The position numbers and the translations under genes were made by a program. The notes under the pieces are model-generated. The model worked only from the letters and a program-made list of their open reading frames with translations, was not told the DNA's origin and did no database searches. A DNA stretch of 64,000 nt from XN24 sp964462675 (GTDB taxonomy: Bacteria > Pseudomonadota > Gammaproteobacteria > Steroidobacterales > XN24). Of this stretch, positions 9,320 to 17,439 are shown piece by piece; the stretch's first letter is position 1; each line of letters starts with the position of its first letter. Location: NCBI GenBank assembly GCA_964462675.1, contig CAYWYS010000004.1, positions 62,001-126,000 on the forward strand. The letters run 5' to 3'.

Positions 9320-11300
9320 ACCGCACGCGCCGTTCGTAGATGACGCCGTCCAGGGCGAACGGCGTATAGCGGTAGCGCGCGACCGCGTCGGTGGCCGACT
9401 GGTCGAAGCGCCCGGCCGGCTGCGCGCCAATCACGACGATATCGCGCGGCCGGCCGTCGCGGTCCACGATGAACTCGAGTTCGACCCAGCCCTCGATGCT
9501 GTGGCGCAGCGCCGGCTCGGGGTAGACCGGGGGATGGAACTCGACCAGCTCCAGCTCGTTGGCCGGGGTCGCCGTCGCAAGGAATTCCGCCTGGGTGCGT
9601 GCGACGGTCAGGTCCCTGGCCAGCGCCCCGACGAGGCCGGGCTCGGCCTCGATCCGCTCGAGCCCGGCGAGCCAGGCCTGCGCGCCGCCCCAGTCCGACG
9701 CGGCGATGGCTGACCGGACATTGGCCGCCAGCCGCGCAGTCAAGGTCTGCCACGCCTGCTCGAGCCCGGGTCGGGCCGGGTGCTCGGCCCGCAAGGTCGC
9801 CAGGTAGTAAGCCGCGCTGTCGTTCTCGGGCGCGATCAGCCGCCCGCTGCGCAGCCGCTCGAGGCCCTGCGCGAGCAAGGCGTCCTCGCGCTCCTGCCGC
9901 AGCGCGTCGCGCAGTGCGCCCAGCTGGACGTCCAGCTCGGCCAGCCCCGCTGCGTTCTCGTCGAGCGCGCGCGCCTGGTCCGCGAGCGCCCCGGCTTGCT
10001 CATGCTCGCCGCTCTCCAGCGCCTGCTGCGCTGCCGCCACGAGCGCCCCGCCAAGCCGGGCGCGTGTCGCGATGACGCCGGGGGCTGTGGGGTCGAGCTC
10101 GGCGGCGCGCGCAAGATAGCTCAACGCACTGTCGTCTTCCGGCAGCAACAGCTCACCGCGCCGGATGCGCGCTCGCGCGCTCGCGAGCAACCCGTCAATC
10201 TCGGTCGGCAGCTGAGTTTCCGCCGGCGGTGGGGTTTCGGTCGGCGGTGGCGTCTCGGCCTGCGCCGCAGGCGCCGCCAGCAGCCGCGCGCGTTCCACCT
10301 GGGCGTCGAGAAACGCGAGCCGCGGGCTGTCGGGCTGCGCGCGGCGGACATGCTCGAGCGTCGTTGCCGCGAGCTCCGGCGCGTCGCCGAGCAGCGCACT
10401 TTCGGCCAGCGTGAACAGTGCACTGACGGTCAACTCGAGCCCCGCAAGCGCGAGGTCGTGGCCAGGCTGATCGGCCAGGATCGTCATGAAGCCGTCGAGC
10501 GCGTTGTCGCCGGGCGGCTCGGCCAGCCGGCCGGCGTCGAAGGCATCCTGCGCCAGCGCCAGCTGCCCGGCCCAGGGATCGATCGCGGGGATGGGTTCGA
10601 CGGGCAGCGGCGGCGCAGCGATGCGCCCGGTATCGGCCGGAGTCGCGGTCCGGGTCGGTTCCGCCACCGGGGCCGGGGCGCGCGACTTCATGCCCAGCCC
10701 GGCAACCACGACGCCGCCGAGCACGACCGCCATCGCGGCGCCCAGCGCCAGGGCGCGGCGGCGGAGCGACGAGTCCGGCCGGGCGCGTCCCAGCGCCGGT
10801 GCTGCCGTTGCCGGGCGCTCCCGCAGCTGCTTGCGCCGGTTGATGGCGGCCTCGATCAGCAGCCGCGTGTTGCCGAGCGAGGCGGGCTTGATCAGCAGGC
10901 GGTGAATGCGGCGCTCTGCGAGCGCCTTCATGGGTTCCGGCGCCGCGCTGAGGCTGGCCGCGGCGACGATCACCGGCGGCAGCGCCTGCCGCTCGAGCTC
11001 GGCCAGGTGTGTCTCGAGGCCCGCGCCGATGCGATCGAGGTCCAGCAGTACGATGCTGCAGCTGCCATCCTCGACGGCGGCGACGATGTCCGGCCAGTCC
11101 TCCAGTACTACGATGGACTGCTGCGCGCCGGTGGCCCGGCGCACGGTGCCGACGAGCCCGGCATCCGCGGACAGGACATAGATGCCCGCGCCGTCCGCGC
11201 TGAGCAGCTGTTCGAACGCGGCCGGCGCCATCGTCTGGTCGAACGCACTGGCGGGCGCGGTGCCGAATTCTTCCCTCGATTTCAGGACCTTAGTGGGCAT
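9294..11300 (-). CDS. Receiver-like / repeat / TonB C-terminal fusion protein
   Basis: A 668-residue protein with three parts. Residues about 30-155 look like a response-regulator receiver fold (VVLEDW, LLDLDRIG with a possible phospho-acceptor Asp, IVAAASLS, LIKPAS). A transmembrane helix follows (about 187-208, ALALGAAMAVVLGGVVVAG). The periplasmic part contains three related units with the pattern L-x3-R-x4-G-x-L-x-x-P-x-x-D(S/N)A-x-x-Y/F-L, then a TonB C-terminal domain (YPEPALRHSIEGWVELEFIV, RYRYTPF). TonB domains energise outer-membrane receptors. The start at 11300 has a GGAG five bases upstream; no ExbB/ExbD is nearby. Confidence 0.8.
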   Translation of the reverse strand: MPTKVLKSREEFGTAPASAFDQTMAPAAFEQLLSADGAGIYVLSADAGLVGTVRRATGAQQSIVVLEDWPDIVAAVEDGSCSIVLLDLDRIGAGLETHLAELERQALPPVIVAAASLSAAPEPMKALAERRIHRLLIKPASLGNTRLLIEAAINRRKQLRERPATAAPALGRARPDSSLRRRALALGAAMAVVLGGVVVAGLGMKSRAPAPVAEPTRTATPADTGRIAAPPLPVEPIPAIDPWAGQLALAQDAFDAGRLAEPPGDNALDGFMTILADQPGHDLALAGLELTVSALFTLAESALLGDAPELAATTLEHVRRAQPDSPRLAFLDAQVERARLLAAPAAQAETPPPTETPPPAETQLPTEIDGLLASARARIRRGELLLPEDDSALSYLARAAELDPTAPGVIATRARLGGALVAAAQQALESGEHEQAGALADQARALDENAAGLAELDVQLGALRDALRQEREDALLAQGLERLRSGRLIAPENDSAAYYLATLRAEHPARPGLEQAWQTLTARLAANVRSAIAASDWGGAQAWLAGLERIEAEPGLVGALARDLTVARTQAEFLATATPANELELVEFHPPVYPEPALRHSIEGWVELEFIVDRDGRPRDIVVIGAQPAGRFDQSATDAVARYRYTPFALDGVIYERRVRFRVRFALQ

Positions 11301-11503
11301 CACCGCTCCGTGGCCGCTGCGCCGCGTGCGCCTCGCGGCGTCCAATCGGCGTCAGCAGCCACCGTCAGGCAGCCCTCCCCCACGCGGAGAATCCCACAAG
11401 TCGCGGCTCCGGAGGCGCGACGTGGGTCACACAGTTGCAAGTGCGGGGCCCGGCTGAATTTCGTGCACGGGTCACGCCCGGTACGCCGGCAGCCCTGCTA
11501 TAT

Positions 11504-12511
11504 ATGGCCGCCATGCGTCGCCGTCCTGTCGTCATCGCGGCCTGCGGGCTGCTGGTCGTGTTCATTACGCTGGCCTTGTCGAGGGACGAGCAGACCGGCC
11601 GCGGCTGGTTCACCTGGCTGCCCGGCGTGGCACGGCATTCCTTCGCCCACGCGGACTGCGGCATCCCGATTCACTTTGCGCTCGGCGAGGTCGACCCGCG
11701 CTTCGGCTTCGACCGCGACACGCTCATGGCGGCGCTGGTCGAGGCCGCCAGCCTGTGGCAGGCGTATGCCGACGCGGTGCTGTTCCTGGAATCCGATCAT
11801 CGCTTTGCGATGACCGTCGGCCTGCATTTCGACGAGCGCCAGCAGGCGGCGAACACCCGCCGCTCCTTGCGTGGCGGCATCGAGCTCGACCGGCGCCAGC
11901 TCGAGGCTGACGAGGCGATGCTGCAGCACTGGAGCGCCCGCATCGAGGCGGCGCGGCGCGCGCACGAACGTGACGCCGAGGAGCTCGCGCGCCGCGTGCA
12001 GCGCCACGAAGCCGAGGTCCAGGCCTGGAATGCCGACCCGGCGCAGCGCACAGAGGCGCGCCAGCGGGCGCTGGAGACCGAGAGCGCGGCGTTGCGCGCA
12101 GCACTCGCCGAGCTCGAGCGGATCGGCGCGGACATGAGTGCCGACATCGAGGCCTACAACCGGCGGGCCGGCGACGCGCGCGCCCGCGCGGACACGTTCA
12201 GGTCGCGTGTCGGCCGCTACAACAGCGCCTCATCGGCCGAGCCGGTCGAGTCCGGCCGGTACAGCTACAGTCGCGAGCAGGGCCGGCGCATCGATGTGTT
12301 CCGCGCCGAGAGCCACGACGAGCTCGTCTGGGTGCTGGCCCACGAGCTCGGCCACGCTCTCGGCATCGGGCATGTCGAGGAGCCGGGAGCGATCATGCAC
12401 GCGCTGTTGCATGACGGCGGCGAGCTGCAGCCGGGCCGGGTCCGCCCGCTCGGCCTCGCCGCGGCCGATCGCGCGGCGCTGCTCGCGGTCTGCGGTGCGC
12501 GCCTGCGCTGA
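11504..12511 (+). CDS. Matrixin-like zinc metalloprotease with coiled coil
   Basis: A 335-residue protein with an N-terminal membrane anchor or signal (VVIAACGLLVVFITLALS). A long charged helical, coiled-coil region (about 125-245) separates an N-terminal part of the catalytic domain from the zinc site: HELGHALGIGH at about residue 280, followed by VEEPGAIMHALL, which supplies the Met-turn. This HExxHxxGxxH plus Met pattern defines metzincins, most like bacterial matrixins. The coiled coil inserted before the zinc site is unusual. Start codons at 11504 and 11513 are both possible; neither has a clear ribosome site. Confidence 0.78.
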   Translation: MAAMRRRPVVIAACGLLVVFITLALSRDEQTGRGWFTWLPGVARHSFAHADCGIPIHFALGEVDPRFGFDRDTLMAALVEAASLWQAYADAVLFLESDHRFAMTVGLHFDERQQAANTRRSLRGGIELDRRQLEADEAMLQHWSARIEAARRAHERDAEELARRVQRHEAEVQAWNADPAQRTEARQRALETESAALRAALAELERIGADMSADIEAYNRRAGDARARADTFRSRVGRYNSASSAEPVESGRYSYSREQGRRIDVFRAESHDELVWVLAHELGHALGIGHVEEPGAIMHALLHDGGELQPGRVRPLGLAAADRAALLAVCGARLR

Positions 12512-12539
12512 GGCGTGCTGTGCCAGCGCGCCGCCGGGT

Positions 12540-14342
12540 TCAGCGGTCGCTGGCGGTGGCCTCGGCTGCGCTGTTGGCTCGCAGGCCCCCGAGCGCAGGG
12601 TCATAGAGCCGCGGACCTTCCGTGGCGGGGATTCCGGCGCACCGGCCCGTCAACGCCTCCGCACCGGCCAACATCCAGCGCTTGCCGTGCCGCAGCGCCA
12701 CCGGCGCTGCCGCCGCGGCATCGAGACAGGGCTCCATTTGCCCGGCAGCCACCAGCAGTCGTCCCTCCGGTTCCGCCCGCAGCCAGGCGGCTGCATCGAC
12801 CAGCTCTTCGGCGGCATCCCGTCGGAAACCGAAGTGGATGACCGGGCGATGGACCTGCAAGGCCAGCTGCTCTTTCCAGCCGATCATTGCCAGCGGTCGC
12901 GGCGCCGGCACCGCGCGCTCGACCGCGGCCATCAGGTCAGCGGCCGAGCGGGCGTCATTCACCAGCGGGTAGCCCGCCCAGCCCTGCAGCAGCCAGCCGG
13001 TGGCCAGCAGCAGCGCCAGCGCAATCGGCTCGCGGCGCGAAGCGACGCCCCAGGCAACGAGCGTTATGCCGGCAAACCCGAGGCTGGCGGCGAGCAGGGC
13101 CGATCCATCGACCGAGAAGCCCAGCTCGGCAATGCGCTCGCCGGCACCCCCGACGTCCAGCGCCAGCGCCGCTGCCGCCCCCAGCGCGGCGATCCCCAGC
13201 ACGCCGACGAGCACACCGCACAGCGCGCGCAGTCCCGGCCTGCGCCACAGCCCGCCCGCCAGCAACGGCGCGGCCGCCAGCACCAACGCGGGCAACGCCG
13301 GCAGCAGGTAGACGCCGCGTTTGCCGGGACTCAGGCTGAAGAACACGATCACGCAGGCCACGAAGCCGAGCAGCAGCCAGTAACGCGCGTCGCCGCGCGC
13401 GAGTCGCCGTCGCCAGGCGGGCAGCAGCCAGGGCAGCGCCAGCGTGGTAGGCAGCCAGGCCCACGGGATCACCTGGACGAGGTAGTACCAGGCGGGCCGC
13501 AGGTGCGTCCAGCTATTCGAATAGCGCGTGACCGTCTGGCGCAACAGCAGGTCGTCCCGGTAGGCGGTCAATGCCGGGTCGCCGGACCACCAGACCATCA
13601 GCAGCATCGGCAGCAGCCAGCAGGCGATCGGCACCAGCAGCGCTGCCGGGGCCAGCAGCCATTGGCGCCACGAGCCTTCGATCCGCGGCAAAGCGCCGGG
13701 ATTGTGCCAGCGCAGCCAGGCCCACGGCAGCAGCACCAGCAGCGGCAGGAAGCCGACGCCCTTGGTGATGATGCCGAGCCCCATGGCAAGGCCGCCGACG
13801 GCGTACCAGCGCCAGTCGGGTCCAAGCAGCAGGTGGCGCAGCAGGCCGTACAGGCCCAGCGTCGTCCATAGCGACACCAGCGCATCGAGCTGCGCGGTGC
13901 GCGCCTGCAACGTGAACTGCAGGCTCAGCAGCAGTAGCAGCCCGGCTGCCAGCGCGATGCGAGGATTCCAGAGTCGCCGCGCGAGGTCGTGCACCAGCGC
14001 CAGCATGCCGAGCCCGGCCAGCAGCGACGGCAGCAGGAACGCGATCCGCAGTTCGCCGGTCAGCGCGTAGAGGCCGGCCGTCAGCCACATGAACAGCGGC
14101 GGCTTGTCCGAGTAGATTGCCCCGGCGACATGGGGGATCAGCCACTGGCCGCTGCGGACCATGTCGCGGGCGATGAGCGCGAAGCGCGGCTCGTCCGCCG
14201 GCCACGGGTCGCGCAGGCCGAGGCCGGCGCCGAACAGTACCAGGCCGGCGAGCAGCAGCCACCACAGGTCGAGGTGCGCCGACCGGCTCAGCGGCCGGAC
14301 TGCCGGCCCGCTGCGAGCGAGGGCAAGCTGCAGAGCATTCAC
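12540..14342 (-). CDS. ArnT-like glycosyltransferase family 39 membrane protein
   Basis: A 600-residue polytopic glycosyltransferase with about 12 transmembrane helices. The first periplasmic loop carries the conserved DPWPADEPRFALIARDMVRSG segment, where the acidic pair is the catalytic feature of the ArnT/PMT superfamily, and SDKPPLFMW follows as in ArnT. ArnT moves 4-amino-arabinose from undecaprenyl phosphate to lipid A; this homologue probably moves some sugar from a polyprenyl-phosphate donor to an envelope acceptor. Overlapping upstream genes encode a lipid-A-disaccharide-synthase N-domain protein and a polyprenyl-phosphate sugar transferase, the usual partner set. Confidence 0.88.
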   Translation of the reverse strand: MNALQLALARSGPAVRPLSRSAHLDLWWLLLAGLVLFGAGLGLRDPWPADEPRFALIARDMVRSGQWLIPHVAGAIYSDKPPLFMWLTAGLYALTGELRIAFLLPSLLAGLGMLALVHDLARRLWNPRIALAAGLLLLLSLQFTLQARTAQLDALVSLWTTLGLYGLLRHLLLGPDWRWYAVGGLAMGLGIITKGVGFLPLLVLLPWAWLRWHNPGALPRIEGSWRQWLLAPAALLVPIACWLLPMLLMVWWSGDPALTAYRDDLLLRQTVTRYSNSWTHLRPAWYYLVQVIPWAWLPTTLALPWLLPAWRRRLARGDARYWLLLGFVACVIVFFSLSPGKRGVYLLPALPALVLAAAPLLAGGLWRRPGLRALCGVLVGVLGIAALGAAAALALDVGGAGERIAELGFSVDGSALLAASLGFAGITLVAWGVASRREPIALALLLATGWLLQGWAGYPLVNDARSAADLMAAVERAVPAPRPLAMIGWKEQLALQVHRPVIHFGFRRDAAEELVDAAAWLRAEPEGRLLVAAGQMEPCLDAAAAAPVALRHGKRWMLAGAEALTGRCAGIPATEGPRLYDPALGGLRANSAAEATASDR

Positions 14343-14626
14343 GCCTGGACTGCCTTGGGTCCCGCCCGTTGCTCGCGAATGATCAGCTGCAGGTTACGTG
14401 CATAGATGAAAAACCCGGTCAGCTGGCCGACGATGAACACCGGGTCGGCGCGGTAGATCGCGTAGGCGAGCAGCGTGGCGCCGCCAGCCAGGCTGAAATA
14501 CCAGAATTCCGTCGGGATGACGCTGCGGCCCTTGCGTTCGCTGCTGAGCCACTGCACCAGGAAACGGAGCGAGAACAACGCCTGGCCGATGAAGCCGATG
14601 GTGAGCCAGAACCACTCGGCGTTCAT
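14339..14626 (-). CDS. Small LpxB N-terminal-domain-like membrane protein
   Basis: A 95-residue protein with three membrane helices that matches the 'lipid-A-disaccharide synthase N-terminal domain' (LAB_N) family: FIGQALFSLRFLVQWLSSER near the start and FWYFSLAGGATLLAYAIYR in the middle. These small proteins usually sit between a family-2 and a family-39 glycosyltransferase, as here, and may act in flipping or presenting the polyprenyl-linked sugar. It overlaps both neighbours by four bases (ATGA). The ATG at 14626 is chosen because it overlaps the stop of the upstream glycosyltransferase. Confidence 0.85.
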   Translation of the reverse strand: MNAEWFWLTIGFIGQALFSLRFLVQWLSSERKGRSVIPTEFWYFSLAGGATLLAYAIYRADPVFIVGQLTGFFIYARNLQLIIREQRAGPKAVQA

Positions 14627-15330
14627 TGCAGCCGCCTGCGGTGCAGCAGCCAGAGCACGCCGAGCAGGTCTACGAGCCCGACCCAAAGCCGGTTGTTGAC
14701 GCCGTACTTGGATTGGCCGCGCAGGCGCGGGCGATGACGGACCGGTGCACTGCGCACCTCGAGACCTTCGCGGCGCACCAGCGCCGGCAGGAAGCGATGA
14801 ATGTGGTCGAAGTACGGCAGCGCAAGGAACACGTCGCGCCGGATCAGCTTCACGCCGCAGCCGGTGTCCGGGACGCCGTCATGCAGCACGCGCGAGCGCA
14901 CGCCGTTGGCGATCCGCGACGACAGCCGCCGCAAGCCGGAGTCGTGCCGCTCGACCCGATGCCCGATCCACAGCGCGGGCGGGGCAGCCAGGGCCTGCGT
15001 TGCGCGCCAGATGCGGGCGAGGTCCGCCGGGTCATTCTGGCCGTCGCCGTCGAGCGTCCCGAGCCACGCGCCGCTTGCGGCCAACGCGCCGGTGCGCAGC
15101 GCGGCGCTCTGCCCGCAGCTGCGCGCATGCCGCAGCAGCTGCAGGCCGGGGTAACCGGCGGCCGCGAGCGCTGCCACGCGAGCCGCCGTGTCGTCGCGGC
15201 TGCCGTCGTCGACGACCAGCACTTCCCAGTCGGCTGCCCCGGCCAGCGCCGTGCGCAGCTCCTCGAGCAGCGGCACGATGTTGTCCGCTTCGTCCTTGAC
15301 CGGAATCACCACCGAGATCTTCATTGCCAT
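14623..15330 (-). CDS. Family 2 glycosyltransferase (ArnC/dolichol-phosphate-mannose-synthase type)
   Basis: A 235-residue GT-A glycosyltransferase: opening ISVVIPVKDEADNI, nucleotide-binding VVDDGSRDDT, and the DxD-like GTLDGDGQNDP metal site. The GCGVKLIRRD and KYGVNNRLW segments are typical of polyprenyl-phosphate sugar transferases such as ArnC and DPM synthase. A C-terminal hydrophobic stretch (VGLVDLLGVLWLL) may bind the membrane. It likely loads a sugar onto undecaprenyl phosphate for use by the GT39 enzyme two genes on. An alternative ATG lies at 15324. It starts 58 bases after the histidine kinase gene. Confidence 0.88.
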   Translation of the reverse strand: MAMKISVVIPVKDEADNIVPLLEELRTALAGAADWEVLVVDDGSRDDTAARVAALAAAGYPGLQLLRHARSCGQSAALRTGALAASGAWLGTLDGDGQNDPADLARIWRATQALAAPPALWIGHRVERHDSGLRRLSSRIANGVRSRVLHDGVPDTGCGVKLIRRDVFLALPYFDHIHRFLPALVRREGLEVRSAPVRHRPRLRGQSKYGVNNRLWVGLVDLLGVLWLLHRRRLQ

Positions 15331-15388
15331 GCCTCGTCAACGAATCGTTCGACGAGATCAATCTGCGCCCGCGGGGGTCAGCCGCGCG

Positions 15389-16681
15389 TCAAGAGGACGT
15401 GAAGGAAGCGTGAAGATCCGGGCCGGCGCCCGCGAAGCGCAGCGCCGCGACCGTGCCGCCGCCGTCGCGCTCCGCCAAGGTCACCGACCACCCCTGGCGG
15501 GCGCACAAGGCGTGCACCAGCGGCAGCCCGAGACCACCGACACGCTCCGTCAGCCTGGCGCTTCCGCGCGACTGGAACGCATGGTCCCGCGCGCCGATCC
15601 GCATGCCGGGACCGGTGTCCGTGACATCCACGCCGCCGGCATGGACGCGGACCGCGACAAAGCCCTGCTCGGTGTGCTGGCACGCGTTGCGGACCAGGTT
15701 TGCGACGACGATGGCCAGCAGCCGCTCGGGACCCCGACACGGCGCATCCTGTTCGACCTCGACGCGCAACTCCACGGTCTTCCCCTCGAGCCACACCCGC
15801 TGGCTCTCGACTGCCCGACGGACGACCTCGGCGACCCCTGGCGACGGATCGGTGGAAGCCCCGACATAGCTGGCATCGCGCGCCAGCAGCAGGAAGGTTT
15901 CGACCAGCTCGGCCATTTCCAGCGTCGCGCGGCGGATGCGCTCGACGCGCTGGCGCGCGCCGGGCGCCAACGTGGCATCCGTCAGCAGCAGTTCGGTCGC
16001 CCCGGCAATGACCGTGATCGGCGTGCGCAGCTCGTGGCTCGCCTGGTCCGTGAACCGGCGCTCGCGCCCGAGCAGCTCGCCAATCCGCGCCTCGTAGGCA
16101 TCGAAGGCACGGGCCAGTGCGCCGACCTCGTCGTCGGCCTGGCCCGCGGCGAGGCGCTCGCTGGCTTCGGCGCCTCTTGCGGACACTCGTTCCGCGAGGT
16201 CGCGGACCGGCTCGACGATCCTGCGCGACAGCCAGAAACCGGCCCAGATCGACAGGTAGATCGCCATCAGCACGCCGAGTATGAGCACCAGGCCCATCCA
16301 TCGCTCCCTGGCATGCATCGATTCGAGCTCGATGCTGACCAGTCTCAGCAGGCCGTCCTCTTCCTCCACCCGGACGAGCCTGGCCGGGGTGCGCAGCCGG
16401 TGCACGCCGGCCGAAAGTTCGGCCAGCTCGGGAGGCAGTTGCGCCCGGACTTCGTCCGGCGTGCCCTGGAAAATTCTCATGTCCGCCATGACCACGGCAT
16501 GGGGCCGGCCGCTGCTGCGCAGGTACTCGAGCTCGCCCTCGATCAGGCTGCGGGCATGGTCGCGCTCGGAGTAGATGAATGTGCCCAGCACGTAGATCGA
16601 CATCAGCATCGCCAGCAGGCCGCCGAACAGGACGAAGGCGATGACGATCCGGGTGGTGAGCGGGCGCCTAACCGGCTTCAT
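15389..16681 (-). CDS. Sensor histidine kinase
   Basis: A 430-residue membrane kinase. A transmembrane helix near the N terminus (about 10-32) and a second at about 130-152 enclose a periplasmic sensor of roughly 100 residues. A HAMP-like linker follows (SRRIVEPVRDLAERV), then the H-box RRFTDQASHELRTPITV and a catalytic domain with NLVRNACQHT (N-box) and DTGPGM (G1). It should autophosphorylate on the H-box His and signal to the response regulator encoded upstream, whose stop overlaps this start by 14 bases. Like PhoQ/PmrB next to lipid A genes, it may control the three glycosylation genes downstream. Confidence 0.92.
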   Translation of the reverse strand: MKPVRRPLTTRIVIAFVLFGGLLAMLMSIYVLGTFIYSERDHARSLIEGELEYLRSSGRPHAVVMADMRIFQGTPDEVRAQLPPELAELSAGVHRLRTPARLVRVEEEDGLLRLVSIELESMHARERWMGLVLILGVLMAIYLSIWAGFWLSRRIVEPVRDLAERVSARGAEASERLAAGQADDEVGALARAFDAYEARIGELLGRERRFTDQASHELRTPITVIAGATELLLTDATLAPGARQRVERIRRATLEMAELVETFLLLARDASYVGASTDPSPGVAEVVRRAVESQRVWLEGKTVELRVEVEQDAPCRGPERLLAIVVANLVRNACQHTEQGFVAVRVHAGGVDVTDTGPGMRIGARDHAFQSRGSARLTERVGGLGLPLVHALCARQGWSVTLAERDGGGTVAALRFAGAGPDLHASFTSS

Positions 16682-17348
16682 GGATACGGTAACCGACGCG
16701 CGGAATGGTCTGCAGCAGCGACCTCTCGAACGGCCGGTCGATGACCGAGCGAAGTTTGTGCAGGTGGCTGCGCAGCGCATCGCTGTCGGGCGGATCATCG
16801 CCCCACAGCAAACGCTCGAGCTCCTCGCGCGGCACCACGCGGTGCTGGTTGCGGAGCAGGTATTCGAGGATCTGGCGGGGAGCAGGCGGCAGCTTCAACT
16901 CCTGGCCGGCGCGGGTCACGCGCAGGGTGTCGGTGTCGTAGCAGAGATCGGCGGCCTGCAGCTGTGTTGCGGCGCCATGACCGGCGCGGCGCCGGGACAA
17001 TGCGGCGAGGCGCGCGAGCAGTTCCGAGAGCGCAAAGGGCTTGACGAGATAATCGTCGGTGCCGGCCTCGAAGCCCTGCAGACGCTGCTTCAGCAGATCG
17101 CGCGCCGTCAGCATCAGGATCGGCAGGTCGTCGTTCAGGCTGCTCCGCCGGGCGCGCCGGCAGACTTCGAGACCGTCCATGTCCGGCAGGCCGAGATCAA
17201 GCACCATCGCGTCGTAGGGCTGGCGCTCGAGCAGGTACAGGGCCTGGCGCCCGTTGCCGGCGAAATCCACGACATGGCCATGCGCGCTGAGGAAGTCGCT
17301 GATATTGGCGACGATGTCCGGATTGTCCTCCACCAGCAGGATCAGCAC
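16668..17348 (-). CDS. OmpR/PhoP-type response regulator
   Basis: A 226-residue regulator with a receiver domain (acidic pocket VEDN, phospho-acceptor D51 in VLDLGLPDMDG, LTARD and K in VKPFAL) and a C-terminal winged helix of the OmpR/PhoB class (RQILEYLLRNQHRVVPREEL through IPRVGYRI). It is first in an operon with its kinase and three polyprenyl-sugar enzymes, an arrangement that resembles self-contained PmrAB-arn type control of envelope charge. Target sites were not identified. Confidence 0.93.
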   Translation of the reverse strand: MLILLVEDNPDIVANISDFLSAHGHVVDFAGNGRQALYLLERQPYDAMVLDLGLPDMDGLEVCRRARRSSLNDDLPILMLTARDLLKQRLQGFEAGTDDYLVKPFALSELLARLAALSRRRAGHGAATQLQAADLCYDTDTLRVTRAGQELKLPPAPRQILEYLLRNQHRVVPREELERLLWGDDPPDSDALRSHLHKLRSVIDRPFERSLLQTIPRVGYRIHEAG

Positions 17349-17439
17349 GGGGACGTCTCTTCACGGCGGCGACTCCCGGCAGGATAGCGCATGCCGCGCC
17401 GCTTATACTGCCGCCGTCAGGGCAGGGAGCGTGCGTCGC

